NCBI RefSeq assembly: GCF_022012445.1
Contig: NZ_JAKLTS010000008.1
Location: 170,181 to 234,180, forward strand
Direction: 5' to 3'
Origin: Massilia sp. TS11
Lineage (GTDB): Bacteria; Pseudomonadota; Gammaproteobacteria; Burkholderiales; Burkholderiaceae_D
Length of the DNA: 64,000 nt
The notes under the pieces were generated by a model. The model was not told the DNA's origin. It did no database searches and saw nothing but the letters and a program-made list of their open reading frames with translations. Both the position numbers and the translations under genes were made by a program. Below are positions 12,550 to 21,303 of this stretch, piece after piece (position 1 is the stretch's first letter; the number at the start of each line of letters is the position of its first letter).

Positions 12550-13962
12550 TTAGGCCGCGCTCTTTTCGAACAGGGCATAGAACAAGCCATCGTGGTCGGC
12601 GTCGGGCGCCTGCGACGGCAGCAATTGGCCCGGCGCCGCCAGCCGTTTTGCCTGATGGCGCACAGCGAAGGCGGCGGCCTGCGCCTCGGACTCCTGCGGC
12701 CAGAGCGAACAGGTCACGAACAGCAATTTACCACCCGGTGCCAGCATCTGCCACAGGTTGTCGAGGATTTTGGCCGAAAGTGTTGCGAGTTGTAGGGTGT
12801 CCGACTTGCGCCGCAGCCAGCGGATATCCGGGTGGCGCCGCACGATGCCCGAAGCCGTGCACGGCACGTCGGCCAGGATGCGGTCGAAGGGCTGGCCGTC
12901 CCACCACACGCGCGACTGGGCGTCGAAGGCCTTCAGGCGCGCCGTCAGGCCGAGCCGGTCCAGGTTCTCCTGCACGCGCGTCAGGCGCTTGGCGTCGGCG
13001 TCGAGCGCGGTCAGCTCGAGATCGGCCAGCTCGAGCAGATGGCCGGTCTTGCCGCCCGGCGCCGCGCAGGCGTCGAGCACGCGCATGCCGTCGCGCACGT
13101 CGAGCAGGGGCGCGGCCAGCTGGGCGGCCGCGTCCTGCACCGACACCAGACCGTCGGCGAAACCGGGGATCTGCTCGACCGGCACCGGCTTGTCCAGGCG
13201 CAGCGCAACCGGGCCGATCTGGCGCGCGCCGAGGCCGGCGGCCGCCAGCGTGGCCAGATAGGCCTCGACCGTGGTCTTGCGCACATTCACGCGCAGGGTC
13301 AGCGGCGGCGGCGCGTTGCCGGCCGCCAGAATCGCTTCCCAATCGCGCGGATAGGCCTGGCGCAGGCTGTCGATCCACCAGCGCGGGTAATTCCACTGGG
13401 CTTCGGGCTCACGCAGGGCGGCCGCCAGCAGACTGTCTTTTTCACGCAAAAAGCGGCGCAGCACGGCATTCACCATGTTCTTGCCGTGCGCCATGTCCGG
13501 ATGGGCATTGGCGGCCGTCACGGCCTGGTCGACCACGGTGAAGGCCTCATACGGCGCGCTCGCGCCGGCCGGCGTGTCGAGCAGGGCCAGGGCCACGCCC
13601 AGCAGGGCCGCCAGCAGCGGCGGCTCGGGCGCCTTGCTCGTCATCAGGCCGATCAGCACCTGCGTGCGGCCCCATTGGCGCGCGCCGCGGTAGGCCAGGT
13701 CCTGGATCGCCCCGCGCAACTGGGGACCGGCGGCGGCCACGCCGAAGGCCACCTGCAGGGCCTGGGGCAAGGTGGTGCCGGCGCGCATCTGGGCCAGGGC
13801 ATTGGCCGCGCCCACCAGCGCCATGGCCAGGGAATCGGCCTTCAGATCGGGGCGCACGCCGCTGCTGAGGGCGGCGCGCGGCGGCCGTTCCGGACGGGGG
13901 GAACGGGCCGGGGCCGGGCGGGCCTTGGGTTGCAGCGACAGCGTCGGGCGCTTGGTGTTCAT
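12550..13962 (-). CDS. rsmB: 16S rRNA (cytosine-967-C5)-methyltransferase
   Basis: About 470 residues. An N-terminal NusB-like RNA-binding domain (about 45-180) precedes a Rossmann methyltransferase domain. Visible motifs are the SAM-binding loop DACAAPGGKTGHLLEL, motif IV DVPCTASGIVRRHPDI, and the catalytic cysteine in LFVTCSLWPQE, the two-cysteine pattern of m5C RNA methyltransferases. It methylates C967 of 16S rRNA. I place the start at 13962 (MNTKRPTLSL); an in-frame Met at 14001 adds 13 residues unlike the family. A basic, Pro-rich leader of about 35 residues precedes the NusB domain. First gene of the rsmB-DUF4390-ntrY-ntrX-like unit, divergent from argS. Confidence 0.94.
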   Translation of the reverse strand: MNTKRPTLSLQPKARPAPARSPRPERPPRAALSSGVRPDLKADSLAMALVGAANALAQMRAGTTLPQALQVAFGVAAAGPQLRGAIQDLAYRGARQWGRTQVLIGLMTSKAPEPPLLAALLGVALALLDTPAGASAPYEAFTVVDQAVTAANAHPDMAHGKNMVNAVLRRFLREKDSLLAAALREPEAQWNYPRWWIDSLRQAYPRDWEAILAAGNAPPPLTLRVNVRKTTVEAYLATLAAAGLGARQIGPVALRLDKPVPVEQIPGFADGLVSVQDAAAQLAAPLLDVRDGMRVLDACAAPGGKTGHLLELADLELTALDADAKRLTRVQENLDRLGLTARLKAFDAQSRVWWDGQPFDRILADVPCTASGIVRRHPDIRWLRRKSDTLQLATLSAKILDNLWQMLAPGGKLLFVTCSLWPQESEAQAAAFAVRHQAKRLAAPGQLLPSQAPDADHDGLFYALFEKSAA

Positions 13963-14036
13963 AGTCTTGTCTTGGTAGAAAGGCGGCATTGTAATGCACA
14001 CGGCGGCCGCGCACGCCAGTACGGGGTCAAGCCCAG

Positions 14037-14042
14037 TATAAT
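14037..14042 (+). promoter_or_regulatory. Candidate -10 box for argS
   Basis: A perfect TATAAT lies 30 bases before the argS start. No convincing -35 hexamer is present at 16-18 bases upstream, so this is only a candidate promoter element. Confidence 0.45.
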
Positions 14043-14071
14043 GGACGCTGTTTGCTTTTCAGAATTCAACT

Positions 14072-15781
14072 ATGCTCGCCCAACAAAAACAAGAGATTGC
14101 CGCCCTGTTCCAGGCCGCCCTGGCCCCGCTGCTCGCGGGGACCGACCTGACCCCGAACCTGGTGCTGGAGCGCCCGCGCGACCCGGCCCACGGCGACGTC
14201 GCCTGCAATGTGGCCATGCAGCTGGCCAAGCCCCTGAAGACCAATCCGCGCGCCCTGGCCACCCAGCTGGTCGACGCCCTGCTGGCCGATCCGAACGGCA
14301 AGGCCCTGATCGCCAGCGCCGAGATCGCCGGCCCCGGCTTCATCAATCTGCGCATCACCGACAGCGCCAAGCAGTCGGTCGTGCGCAGCGTGCTCGAAGC
14401 TGGCGCCGACTACGGCCGCGGCGCCTCCGGCAACGGCAAAAAGGTCATCATCGAATTCGTCTCGGCCAACCCGACCGGTCCGCTGCACGTCGGCCACGGC
14501 CGCCAGGCCGCGCTCGGCGACGCCCTGTCGGCCCTGTTCGAAGCCCAGGGCTGGACGGTGACGCGCGAGTTCTATTACAACGACGCCGGCGTGCAGATCG
14601 GTAACCTGGCGCTGTCGGTGCAGGCGCGCGCCAAGGGCCTGAAACCGGGCGACGCCGCCTGGCCGGAAGCGGCCTACAACGGCGACTACATCGCCGACAT
14701 CGCCGCCGACTTCCTCGCCAAACAGACCGTCTCGGCCTCGGACGGCACCCCGGCCACGGGCTCGGGCGACCCCGAGGACCTGGAGTCGATCCGCCACTTC
14801 GCCGTCACCTACCTGCGCCACGAGCAGGACATCGACCTGCAGGCCTTCGGCGTCAAGTTCGACAATTACTACCTCGAGTCCTCGCTCTACACGGACGGCA
14901 AGGTCGAAGGCGCCGTCAACGCCCTGATCGCCTCCGGCAAGACCTACGAGGACGGCGGCGCCCTGTGGCTGAAAACCACCGACTACGGCGACGACAAAGA
15001 CCGCGTGATGCGCAAGACCGACGGCAGCTACACCTATTTCGTGCCGGACGTGGCCTACCACATCGTCAAATGGCAGCGCGGTTTCGCCCAGGCCATCAAT
15101 ATCCAGGGCTCGGACCACCACGGCACCATCGCGCGCGTGCGCGCCGGCCTGCAGGCGGCCAATATCGGCATCCCCCAGGGCTACCCCGACTACGTGCTGC
15201 ACAAGATGGTCACCGTGATGAAGGACGGCCAGGAGGTCAAGATCTCCAAGCGCGCCGGTTCGTATGTGACGGTGCGCGACCTGATCGAATGGTCGGGTAA
15301 TGGCGACATCACGCGCGGGCGCGACGCCGTGCGCTTCTTCCTCATCTCGCGCAAGGCCGACACCGAATTCGTGTTCGACGTCGACGTCGCCCTCAAGACC
15401 AATGACGAGAACCCGGTCTACTACGTGCAGTACGCCCATGCGCGCATCTGCTCGGTGCTGGCCCAGTGGGGCGGCGACGAGGCCAGCCTGGCTACGGCCG
15501 ATCTGTCGCCGCTGACTTCGCCGCGCGAAGCGACCCTGCTGGCCACCCTGGCCGCCTATCCGGACATGCTGGAACGCGCCCAGAGCGAGCTCGGCCCGCA
15601 CCAGGTCGCCTTCTATCTGCGCGATCTGGCCGGCGAGCTGCATGGCTACTACAATGCCGAGCGTTTCCTGGTCGACGACGCGGCCCTGCGCCACGCCCGT
15701 CTGGCCCTGCTGCTGGCCACGCGCCAGGTGCTGCGCAACGGCCTGGCCCTGATTGGCGTCTCGGCGCCCAACAAAATGTAA
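14072..15781 (+). CDS. argS: Arginyl-tRNA synthetase
   Basis: Class I aminoacyl-tRNA synthetase of 569 residues, normal length. The N-terminal Add1 domain (1-105) is followed by the catalytic domain with the HIGH-type motif HVGH (139-142) after [10 protein letters not shown], the KMSK-like sequence KISKRAG near 390, and an alpha-helical anticodon-binding DALR domain at the C terminus ([13 protein letters not shown] near 450, then YYNAERFLV). It charges tRNA-Arg in the cytoplasm. It starts a plus-strand gene run and is followed after six bases by a SPOR-domain gene, a neighbour often seen in Burkholderiales. Confidence 0.97.
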   Translation: MLAQQKQEIAALFQAALAPLLAGTDLTPNLVLERPRDPAHGDVACNVAMQLAKPLKTNPRALATQLVDALLADPNGKALIASAEIAGPGFINLRITDSAKQSVVRSVLEAGADYGRGASGNGKKVIIEFVSANPTGPLHVGHGRQAALGDALSALFEAQGWTVTREFYYNDAGVQIGNLALSVQARAKGLKPGDAAWPEAAYNGDYIADIAADFLAKQTVSASDGTPATGSGDPEDLESIRHFAVTYLRHEQDIDLQAFGVKFDNYYLESSLYTDGKVEGAVNALIASGKTYEDGGALWLKTTDYGDDKDRVMRKTDGSYTYFVPDVAYHIVKWQRGFAQAINIQGSDHHGTIARVRAGLQAANIGIPQGYPDYVLHKMVTVMKDGQEVKISKRAGSYVTVRDLIEWSGNGDITRGRDAVRFFLISRKADTEFVFDVDVALKTNDENPVYYVQYAHARICSVLAQWGGDEASLATADLSPLTSPREATLLATLAAYPDMLERAQSELGPHQVAFYLRDLAGELHGYYNAERFLVDDAALRHARLALLLATRQVLRNGLALIGVSAPNKM

Positions 15782-15787
15782 GCGACC

Positions 15788-16456
15788 ATGACTGTCCTCC
15801 ATAAGCAACGCGGCAACACCCTGACTGGCATCATCATCGGCCTGGTGATCGGCCTGGCCGTGGCTGTGGTGGTGGCCCTGGTGATCACCAAGGGTTCGAC
15901 GCCCTTCACCGACAAGTCCGGCAAGCTGGGCAAGCCGGCCGAGCTGCCGAACGGCCAGCTGGCCGATCCCAACAAGCCGCTGTATGGCAAGGGCGACGCC
16001 GCGCGCGAGGCCAACAAGGACTTCCAGAAGGACGAGAAGCCGGCCGCCCCGGCGGCGCCGGCCGCCGCGCCCGACCCGATCGCCCAGATCGCCGCCGGCG
16101 TCAAGCCGTCGGCCGTGGTGGCGGCCCAGACGCCGGCGCCGGCCAAGCCAGCTGCGGCTACCGCCCCCGCCCCGGCCGCCGCTCCCGCCGCCGCGCCGGC
16201 CGCGGCTGGCGCCGACGACAAATACGTCTACTACCTGCAGGCCGGCGCCTTCCGCGACATGCCCGACGCCGAAGCGGCCAAGGCCAAGCTGGCCCTGCTC
16301 GGCTACGAAGCCGCCATCAGCGACCGCAGCAGCGACTCGGGCGTGCTGCACCGGGTCCGTCTCGGCCCCTACAACCAGGTCGAGGCCATGAACAAAGTGC
16401 GCGCCAAGCTGTCCGAAGCGGGCGTCGATGTCGCCGTTGTGCGTAACCAGAAATAA
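15788..16456 (+). CDS. SPOR-domain membrane protein (FtsN-like)
   Basis: A 222-residue bitopic inner-membrane protein. A short cytoplasmic tail is followed by one transmembrane helix (about 13-36), a long Ala/Pro-rich periplasmic linker (about 75-140) and a C-terminal SPOR domain (about 146-220, opening YYLQAGAF and closing VRLGPYNQVEAM). SPOR domains bind denuded glycan strands at the division septum, so a role in cell division or envelope remodelling is likely. The layout is that of FtsN, but FtsN essential-motif sequence cannot be confirmed, so no symbol is given. It lies between argS and dsbA with short gaps. Confidence 0.88.
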   Translation: MTVLHKQRGNTLTGIIIGLVIGLAVAVVVALVITKGSTPFTDKSGKLGKPAELPNGQLADPNKPLYGKGDAAREANKDFQKDEKPAAPAAPAAAPDPIAQIAAGVKPSAVVAAQTPAPAKPAAATAPAPAAAPAAAPAAAGADDKYVYYLQAGAFRDMPDAEAAKAKLALLGYEAAISDRSSDSGVLHRVRLGPYNQVEAMNKVRAKLSEAGVDVAVVRNQK

Positions 16457-16465
16457 GGAGTCGCC

Positions 16466-17134
16466 ATGCAAGTGTTCCGCCGCCTGATGTGTCTGATCGC
16501 CGTGCTCGCCCCCATGCTGGCGGCCGCCGCACCGATCAATCCCCAGCCGGGCGTGGAATACGTGGTGCTGCCGACCCCGCAGAACACCGACACCGGCAAG
16601 AAGATCGAGGTGATCGAGTTCTTCGCCTACTACTGCCCGCACTGCAATGCCTTCGAGCCCGAGCTGAACGCCTGGGTCAAGAAACAGGGCGAGCGCATCG
16701 TGCTCAAGCGCGTGCCGATTGCGCTCAACGAAGACGTGCTGGTCCAGCAGAAGCTGTACTTCACGCTGCAGGCCATGGGCGAGCTCGACCGTTTGCACCA
16801 GAAAGTGTATGACGCCATCCACAAGGAGCGCCTGCGCATGAACCGCGACGAGATGGTGTTCGACTGGGTGGCCAAGCAGGGCGTCGACCGCCAGAAGTTC
16901 GCCGACACCTTCCGCTCGTTCGGCGTGGCCGCGGCCGTGCGCCGCGCCAAGGCCATGATGGACGCCTACAAGATCGACTACTGGCCGCGCATCATCATCG
17001 ATGGCCGCTTCCAGACCTCGCCCAGCCAGGCCGCCGCCACCCTGCCCGACTCCGTCAGCGAAGCCGAGCAGAACAAGGCGGCGCTGCAGGTGATGGACGT
17101 GCTGGTCTCCAAGGCCATCTCCGAGAAGAAATAA
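16466..17134 (+). CDS. dsbA: Thiol:disulfide interchange protein DsbA
   Basis: A 222-residue periplasmic oxidoreductase that introduces disulfide bonds into secreted proteins. A signal peptide (1-22, hydrophobic core then AAAA) precedes a thioredoxin fold with the DsbA-type active site CPHC at 57-60 (FFAYYCPHC) and a cis-proline-like WPRIIIDG stretch near 172. An interrupting alpha-helical domain lies between. An AAGGAG ribosome binding site precedes the ATG. A DsbB partner is not in the window. It is followed after four bases by a short-chain dehydrogenase. Confidence 0.95.
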   Translation: MQVFRRLMCLIAVLAPMLAAAAPINPQPGVEYVVLPTPQNTDTGKKIEVIEFFAYYCPHCNAFEPELNAWVKKQGERIVLKRVPIALNEDVLVQQKLYFTLQAMGELDRLHQKVYDAIHKERLRMNRDEMVFDWVAKQGVDRQKFADTFRSFGVAAAVRRAKAMMDAYKIDYWPRIIIDGRFQTSPSQAAATLPDSVSEAEQNKAALQVMDVLVSKAISEKK

Positions 17135-17138
17135 GCCG

Positions 17139-17912
17139 ATGCGGCGCGTCTTCATCACCGGCGCCTCGAGCGGCATCGGCGCCGCCCTGGCGCGCGCCTA
17201 TGCGGCCCAGGGCGCCAGCCTCGGCCTGGTGGCGCGCCGCGCCGACCTGCTCGAGGCCCTGCGCGCCAGCCTGCCCCGTCCCGAACGGCACCGCTGCTAT
17301 GCGCTCGACGTGACCGCGCACGCCGCGCTGGCCGCCGCGGCCCAGGATTTCATGGCCGCCCACGGCGGCTGCGACGTGGTGATCGCCAATGCCGGCGTGT
17401 CGGCCGGCACCCTGACCGAGCATGCCGAAGACCTGCCCGTGTTCCAGCGCATCATCGACATCAATGTGACGGCCACGGCCGCCACCTTCCAGCCCTTCGT
17501 GGCCGCGCTCAAGGCCCAGGGCAGCCCGGCGCGCCTGGTCGGCATTGCCAGCGTGGCCGGCATCCGCGGCCTGCCCGGGGCCGAGGCCTACAGCGCCAGC
17601 AAGGCCGCCGTGATCAGCTATTGCGAGTCGCTGCGCCTGGAGCTGCGCGCCAGCCCGGTCAAGGTGGTGACGATTGCGCCCGGCTACATCGACACGCCGA
17701 TGACCCAGAAGAACGCCTACCCGATGCCCTTTCTGATGCCGGTCGAGCGCTTCGCCGCCGCGGCCGTGCGCACCATTGCGGCCGGGCACAGCTACCGCGT
17801 GATCCCCTGGCAGATGGGGGTGGTGGCGAAAATCCTGCGCCTGTTGCCGAACGCGGTGTACGATGCCTTATTCGCCAGGGCGCCGCACAAGGCGCGGGGA
17901 GGCCAGCCATGA
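17139..17912 (+). CDS. SDR-family oxidoreductase
   Basis: A 257-residue short-chain dehydrogenase. The cofactor-binding TGASSGIG motif is at residues 7-14, followed by the ANAG strand (84-87) and the catalytic YSASK (Tyr/Lys near 151-155) preceded by a Ser in IASVAG. The overall pattern is like the YdfG/DltE-type classical SDRs; substrate unknown. The C-terminal region has a hydrophobic, basic stretch (VVAKILRLLPNAVYDALF) that could associate with membrane or lipid. Its TGA overlaps the birA ATG (ATGA), which argues for translational coupling. Confidence 0.9.
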   Translation: MRRVFITGASSGIGAALARAYAAQGASLGLVARRADLLEALRASLPRPERHRCYALDVTAHAALAAAAQDFMAAHGGCDVVIANAGVSAGTLTEHAEDLPVFQRIIDINVTATAATFQPFVAALKAQGSPARLVGIASVAGIRGLPGAEAYSASKAAVISYCESLRLELRASPVKVVTIAPGYIDTPMTQKNAYPMPFLMPVERFAAAAVRTIAAGHSYRVIPWQMGVVAKILRLLPNAVYDALFARAPHKARGGQP

Positions 17913-18685
17913 GCAGCACACTATCCGCCGCCGCGATTGCGGCGCACAGCCGCGCCGGCGTCGCCATCGAAGTCGTCGCCAGCACCGGCTCGACCAATGC
18001 CGACCTGATGGCGCGCGTGCCGACCCTGACGGCGCCGCTACTGCTGGTCGCAATCGAACAGACGGCCGGCAAGGGCCGCGCCGGGCGCAGCTGGCTGTCC
18101 GACAGCGCCGGCTCGCTGACCTTCTCGCTGGCCTGGCGTTTCGCCCGCCCGCTGCCGCGTCTGGCCGGCCTGCCGCTGGCCGTCGGCGTCGCCCTGGCCG
18201 AGACCCTCGGCCAGCTCGGCGTGCAGGTCCAGCTCAAGTGGCCGAACGATCTGCTCAAGGACGGCAACAAGCTGGCCGGCGTGCTGATCGAAAGCCGCTC
18301 GAGCGCCGATGGGGCCCTGTGGGGCGTGATCGGCGTCGGCCTCAACCTGGCCCTGCCCGACCACCTCGAACAGCAGATCGCGCGCCCGGCCGCGAACGCC
18401 ACCTGGCTGGCCCAGATGGACCGCAACGCCCTGATGGCCGCCCTGCTCGACGGCCTGGCCAATGCCGTGCGCGAATTCGAAGAGCGCGGCTTCCTCGCCT
18501 TCATCGACCGCTGGAATGCGCGCCACGCGTATGCCGGCGCCGACGTCCAGATTCTCGACCATGGCGCCGTGCTACAAAGCGGCACCGCAGCCGGCGTGGA
18601 CGAACAGGGCAATCTGCTGCTCGACACCGCCAGCGGACGCGCGGCCGTGGTGGCGGGCGACGTCTCGCTGCGCCCCAAGGCCTGA
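17909..18685 (+). CDS. birA: Biotin--[acetyl-CoA-carboxylase] ligase
   Basis: A 258-residue biotin protein ligase that attaches biotin to the carboxylase carrier protein in fatty-acid synthesis. Motifs seen: STGSTNADL (25-33), the biotinyl-AMP loop GKGRAGRSW (54-62), KWPNDLL (near 110) and the C-terminal beta-barrel with a GIDEQG-like turn (GVDEQGNLLL). The N-terminal helix-turn-helix of E. coli-type bifunctional BirA is absent, so this is a ligase-only form. The start at 17909 has GGGGAGG upstream and overlaps the previous stop; a longer open frame upstream to 17621 is only the shadow of the SDR gene. Confidence 0.95.
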   Translation: MSSTLSAAAIAAHSRAGVAIEVVASTGSTNADLMARVPTLTAPLLLVAIEQTAGKGRAGRSWLSDSAGSLTFSLAWRFARPLPRLAGLPLAVGVALAETLGQLGVQVQLKWPNDLLKDGNKLAGVLIESRSSADGALWGVIGVGLNLALPDHLEQQIARPAANATWLAQMDRNALMAALLDGLANAVREFEERGFLAFIDRWNARHAYAGADVQILDHGAVLQSGTAAGVDEQGNLLLDTASGRAAVVAGDVSLRPKA

Positions 18686-18686
18686 C

Positions 18687-19421
18687 ATGCTGCTGCTGAT
18701 CGACGCTGGCAATACCCGCATCAAATGGGCCATGGTGGCCGAAGCCGATTCGCTCGGCGCCTGGAGCGTCAGCGGCGCCGTCCTGCATGCCGAGGCCGAG
18801 CGCCTGGGCGCGATCTGGGGCGCGGCCAGCATCAGCCGCGTGCTGGCCGCAAATGTGGCCGGCCCCGCCATGCGCGCGCGCCTGAGCGGCCTGCTGGGCG
18901 CCACTCCGGCCGAGTGGTTCCGCTCGAGCGCTGCCGCGTGCGGTCTGAAGAACGGCTACCGCGATCCCGAGCAGCTCGGCTGCGACCGCTTTGCGGCCGC
19001 CATCGGCGCCTGGCAGATGCAGCCCGGCCAGCGCACGATTGTCGCCACCTGCGGCACCGCCACCACGATCGACGCCATCAGCGCCGACGGCGTATTCCTG
19101 GGTGGCATGATCGCGCCCGGCCTCGGCACCATGGCCGCCTCGCTGGCGCGCAACACCGCCCAACTGCCCCAGGTCCAGGCGCATGCACCGTTTCCCCAGG
19201 GCTTTGCGGACAATACCGACGACGCCATCCTGAGCGGCTGCATTGCCGCCCAGGCCGGCGCCATCGAGCGCGCCTGCCGCATGCACCAGGCCCAGAGCCT
19301 GTTGCTGTCGGGCGGTGCGGCCAGCTATATCAGCCCCGCCCTCTCGATTCCGCACCGGATTGTCGATAATATCGTGCTGCTCGGCCTGCATGCCGTCGCG
19401 CTCGGAGAACGCCCGTGTTGA
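18687..19421 (+). CDS. coaX: Type III pantothenate kinase
   Basis: A 244-residue kinase of the acetate/sugar kinase fold that phosphorylates pantothenate in the first step of coenzyme A synthesis. It has the N-terminal phosphate-binding DAGNTRIKWA (6-15), the GCDRFAA region near 95 and TCGTATTIDA near 116-125, all type III signatures. The ATG lies one base after the birA stop. The birA-coaX pairing is common in betaproteobacteria, where the two are sometimes fused. The 3' end overlaps the next start by seven bases. Confidence 0.95.
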   Translation: MLLLIDAGNTRIKWAMVAEADSLGAWSVSGAVLHAEAERLGAIWGAASISRVLAANVAGPAMRARLSGLLGATPAEWFRSSAAACGLKNGYRDPEQLGCDRFAAAIGAWQMQPGQRTIVATCGTATTIDAISADGVFLGGMIAPGLGTMAASLARNTAQLPQVQAHAPFPQGFADNTDDAILSGCIAAQAGAIERACRMHQAQSLLLSGGAASYISPALSIPHRIVDNIVLLGLHAVALGERPC

Positions 19422-20101
19422 AATTCATCGTCTGGACCCTGGTGGCCGCGAACGCCGCCGTCTTCGCCTACAGCCAAGGCTGGCTCGGCAGTTTCAGTGC
19501 GAGCAGCCGCGATCCGCTGCGCGTGCGCCAGCAGCTCAATCCCGAGAAGCTCGTGCTGATGAGCAGCGCCAGCGCCACGGCGGCCGTCGCCGCGCTCGAA
19601 GAAGCCAAGGCCCCGCCCAAGCCGGCCGAAGTGCCGCAGTGTCTCGAGGTCGGCGACTTCAGCCAGGCCGACGGCAAGAAATTCGAAGCCCAGCTGAGCG
19701 CCCTCAAGCTCGGCGAGCGCCAGTCGCGCCACAACACCCAGGTGCAGGAGGTAAGCAGCCACATCGTCCTGATCCCGCCGCAGGGCAGCAAGGACGGGGC
19801 CGAGAAGAAGGCAGCCGAGCTGCGCGCGCTCGGCGTGAAGGACTATTTCATCCTGAGCGACGCCAGTTCCGGCCCGATGCGCTGGGCCATTTCGCTGGGC
19901 GTCTTCAAGAGCGAGAGTGCGGCCCAGGCCCTGCTGGCCAATCTGCAGAAGCAAGGCGTCAAGAGCGCCCGCATGCAGGACCGCACGACCAGCGCCACAC
20001 GACTGCAATACCGATTCAAAGAGATCGACAGCGCGACCAGCGCCCAGATCGAAGCGATCGCCAAAAAATACGAAGACACCAAGCTCCGCGCCTGCAAGTA
20101 A
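19415..20101 (+). CDS. SPOR-type membrane-anchored protein
   Basis: A 228-residue protein with one N-terminal hydrophobic segment (about 3-20: FIVWTLVAANAAVFAY) and a periplasmic region. The segment near 65-150 (CLEVGDF through VLIPPQGSKDGAEKKAAELRALG) and the part that continues as WAISLGVFKSESAAQALLANLQ resemble the alpha/beta unit of SPOR domains, so it may bind peptidoglycan. The start is a GTG at 19415 overlapping the coaX end; a TTG directly after it is an alternative. It closes the argS-to-coaX run. A REPIN-like inverted repeat begins at its stop codon. Confidence 0.8.
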   Translation: MLKFIVWTLVAANAAVFAYSQGWLGSFSASSRDPLRVRQQLNPEKLVLMSSASATAAVAALEEAKAPPKPAEVPQCLEVGDFSQADGKKFEAQLSALKLGERQSRHNTQVQEVSSHIVLIPPQGSKDGAEKKAAELRALGVKDYFILSDASSGPMRWAISLGVFKSESAAQALLANLQKQGVKSARMQDRTTSATRLQYRFKEIDSATSAQIEAIAKKYEDTKLRACK

Positions 20102-20286
20102 CGGAACGGTGTCAGGTCCGGCAATCGGACATTTCGGGAACTTTGCAGATCCTGAACGGTGTCAGGTCCGGCAATCCGACATGCTGGAACTTCTCGGCCG
20201 AGCCTTGGTCGCGCGCCACCTGCGCGACAGGATGTGCGCTGCAAAGTTCCAGCATGTCCGATTGCCGGACCTGACACCGTTCCGTT
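20100..20286. repeat. REPIN-like element 1 (three copies of a 28-base REP)
   Basis: Two direct copies (20105-20132, 20155-20182) and one inverted copy (20254-20281) of a repeat with core GGTGTCAGGTCCGGCAATCG. Each contains a five-base hairpin (GTCCG, loop GCAAT, CGGAC; copy two carries a C-to-G change that weakens it). Copies one and three form a perfect 33-base outer inverted repeat (20100-20132 with 20254-20286) and, after three or four mismatched bases, a perfect 11-base inner one (GGAACTTTGCA at 20137-20147 with its complement at 20240-20250). It fills the space between the convergent SPOR gene and rlpA, ending one base before the rlpA stop codon. It may also end both transcripts. Confidence 0.85.
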
Positions 20287-20287
20287 T

Positions 20288-21289
20288 CTAGCGCTGGATG
20301 ACGATGGGCTTGACGCCGAGGCTGGGGGGCAATGCGTCGGCGGCTTGCTGGGCTTCTTCGCGCGTGGCGAAGGGGCCGGCGTACAGGCGCTGCATGCTGC
20401 CATTGGCGACCATTTCGACATTGCTCAGCGCGCCGCCGTGGCGCTCGAATCGACGCTTGGCCGCTTGGGCATTCTCTACCTTGCCATACGCGCCCAGCTG
20501 CAGATAGAAGGCACTGGTCGTGATGCGCGGCACGGCCGCCGCGGCCATGTCGACAACTTTGTCCTCCAGCATCAGGCGCTCGACCTCGGGCGGCGGCTTG
20601 GCGCCGCCACTGCGCGCCGCCACAATGCGCCGGATCTCGTCGGGCAGGATGCGCTCGATCCGCACTTTGTGGCTGCCCTTGCCGAGAATCCCGAGCTTGA
20701 GCGCGGCCGTGTAGGACAGGTCGATGATGCGCTCCGCATGGAAGGGCCCGCGGTCGTTCACACGCACCACCACGGTCTTGCCGCTCTCCAGGCTGGTCAC
20801 GCGGATGTAGGAGGGAATCGGCAGCAGCGGGTGCGCGGCCGTCATCTTGTACATGTCGTAGGGCTCGCCCGAGGACGTGCGCTGGCCATGGAACTTCTTG
20901 CCATACCAGCTGCCCACGCCTTCCTGCACATAGGGGTCGTATTCGCCCAGCGGCGTATAGGTCTTGCCGAATATGACATACGGGCGATTGGTGCGCGGGT
21001 TCAGCGGCTCGAGCTTGACGTCGGCATCGGGCATGTCGACCAGATTCGGCGGCGGATTCTCGCCCGGGCCGTCGTCCTTGTAGTAGCCCCCGCGCCCGGA
21101 ATTGGCAGCCGGCAGGGTCGGCGTGGCCGGGTCCTGGCTCGGCACGTTCGCGGGGGTGACGGCCGGCGTTCGCGCGGCCGGCGTGGGCGCAGGCGCGGGA
21201 CTGCGCGGCGCCGGCGTCGGCACACTGGCACAGGCTGCCAGCAGGCTGGCAAGCGCACACAGACTGGCGGCCGATCGGAACATGCGCAT
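20288..21289 (-). CDS. rlpA: Septal-ring lytic transglycosylase RlpA family lipoprotein
   Basis: A 333-residue outer-membrane lipoprotein. The lipobox LLAAC places the lipidated Cys at residue 20. A Pro/Ala-rich linker (24-65) precedes the double-psi beta-barrel domain (about 125-215: GVGSWYGKKFHGQRTSSGE, then VVVRVNDRGPF with the catalytic-type Asp) and a C-terminal SPOR domain (about 255-330, FYLQLGAYGKVENAQ). In Pseudomonas RlpA cleaves naked glycan strands; that activity is inferred from family. Start at 21289 (MRMFRS), 14 bases after the rodA stop; the Met at 21283 is an alternative. Last gene of the elongasome operon. Confidence 0.93.
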   Translation of the reverse strand: MRMFRSAASLCALASLLAACASVPTPAPRSPAPAPTPAARTPAVTPANVPSQDPATPTLPAANSGRGGYYKDDGPGENPPPNLVDMPDADVKLEPLNPRTNRPYVIFGKTYTPLGEYDPYVQEGVGSWYGKKFHGQRTSSGEPYDMYKMTAAHPLLPIPSYIRVTSLESGKTVVVRVNDRGPFHAERIIDLSYTAALKLGILGKGSHKVRIERILPDEIRRIVAARSGGAKPPPEVERLMLEDKVVDMAAAAVPRITTSAFYLQLGAYGKVENAQAAKRRFERHGGALSNVEMVANGSMQRLYAGPFATREEAQQAADALPPSLGVKPIVIQR

Positions 21290-21303
21290 GGCGCCCGCCT
21301 GCT

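Noticed and set aside
14066..17176. 1036-codon minus-strand frame across argS, the SPOR gene and dsbA
   Set aside because: Spans three well-supported plus-strand genes and has no recognisable domain; a codon-bias artefact.
17621..17908. Longer birA with an N-terminal regulatory domain
   Set aside because: The extra 96 codons are an alternate frame of the SDR gene and show no helix-turn-helix; the start at 17909 has a good ribosome binding site and ATGA overlap.
20105..20281. Possible CRISPR array from repeated 28-base units
   Set aside because: Only three copies, one inverted, with palindromic flanks and no regular unique spacers or cas genes; REPIN is the better explanation.
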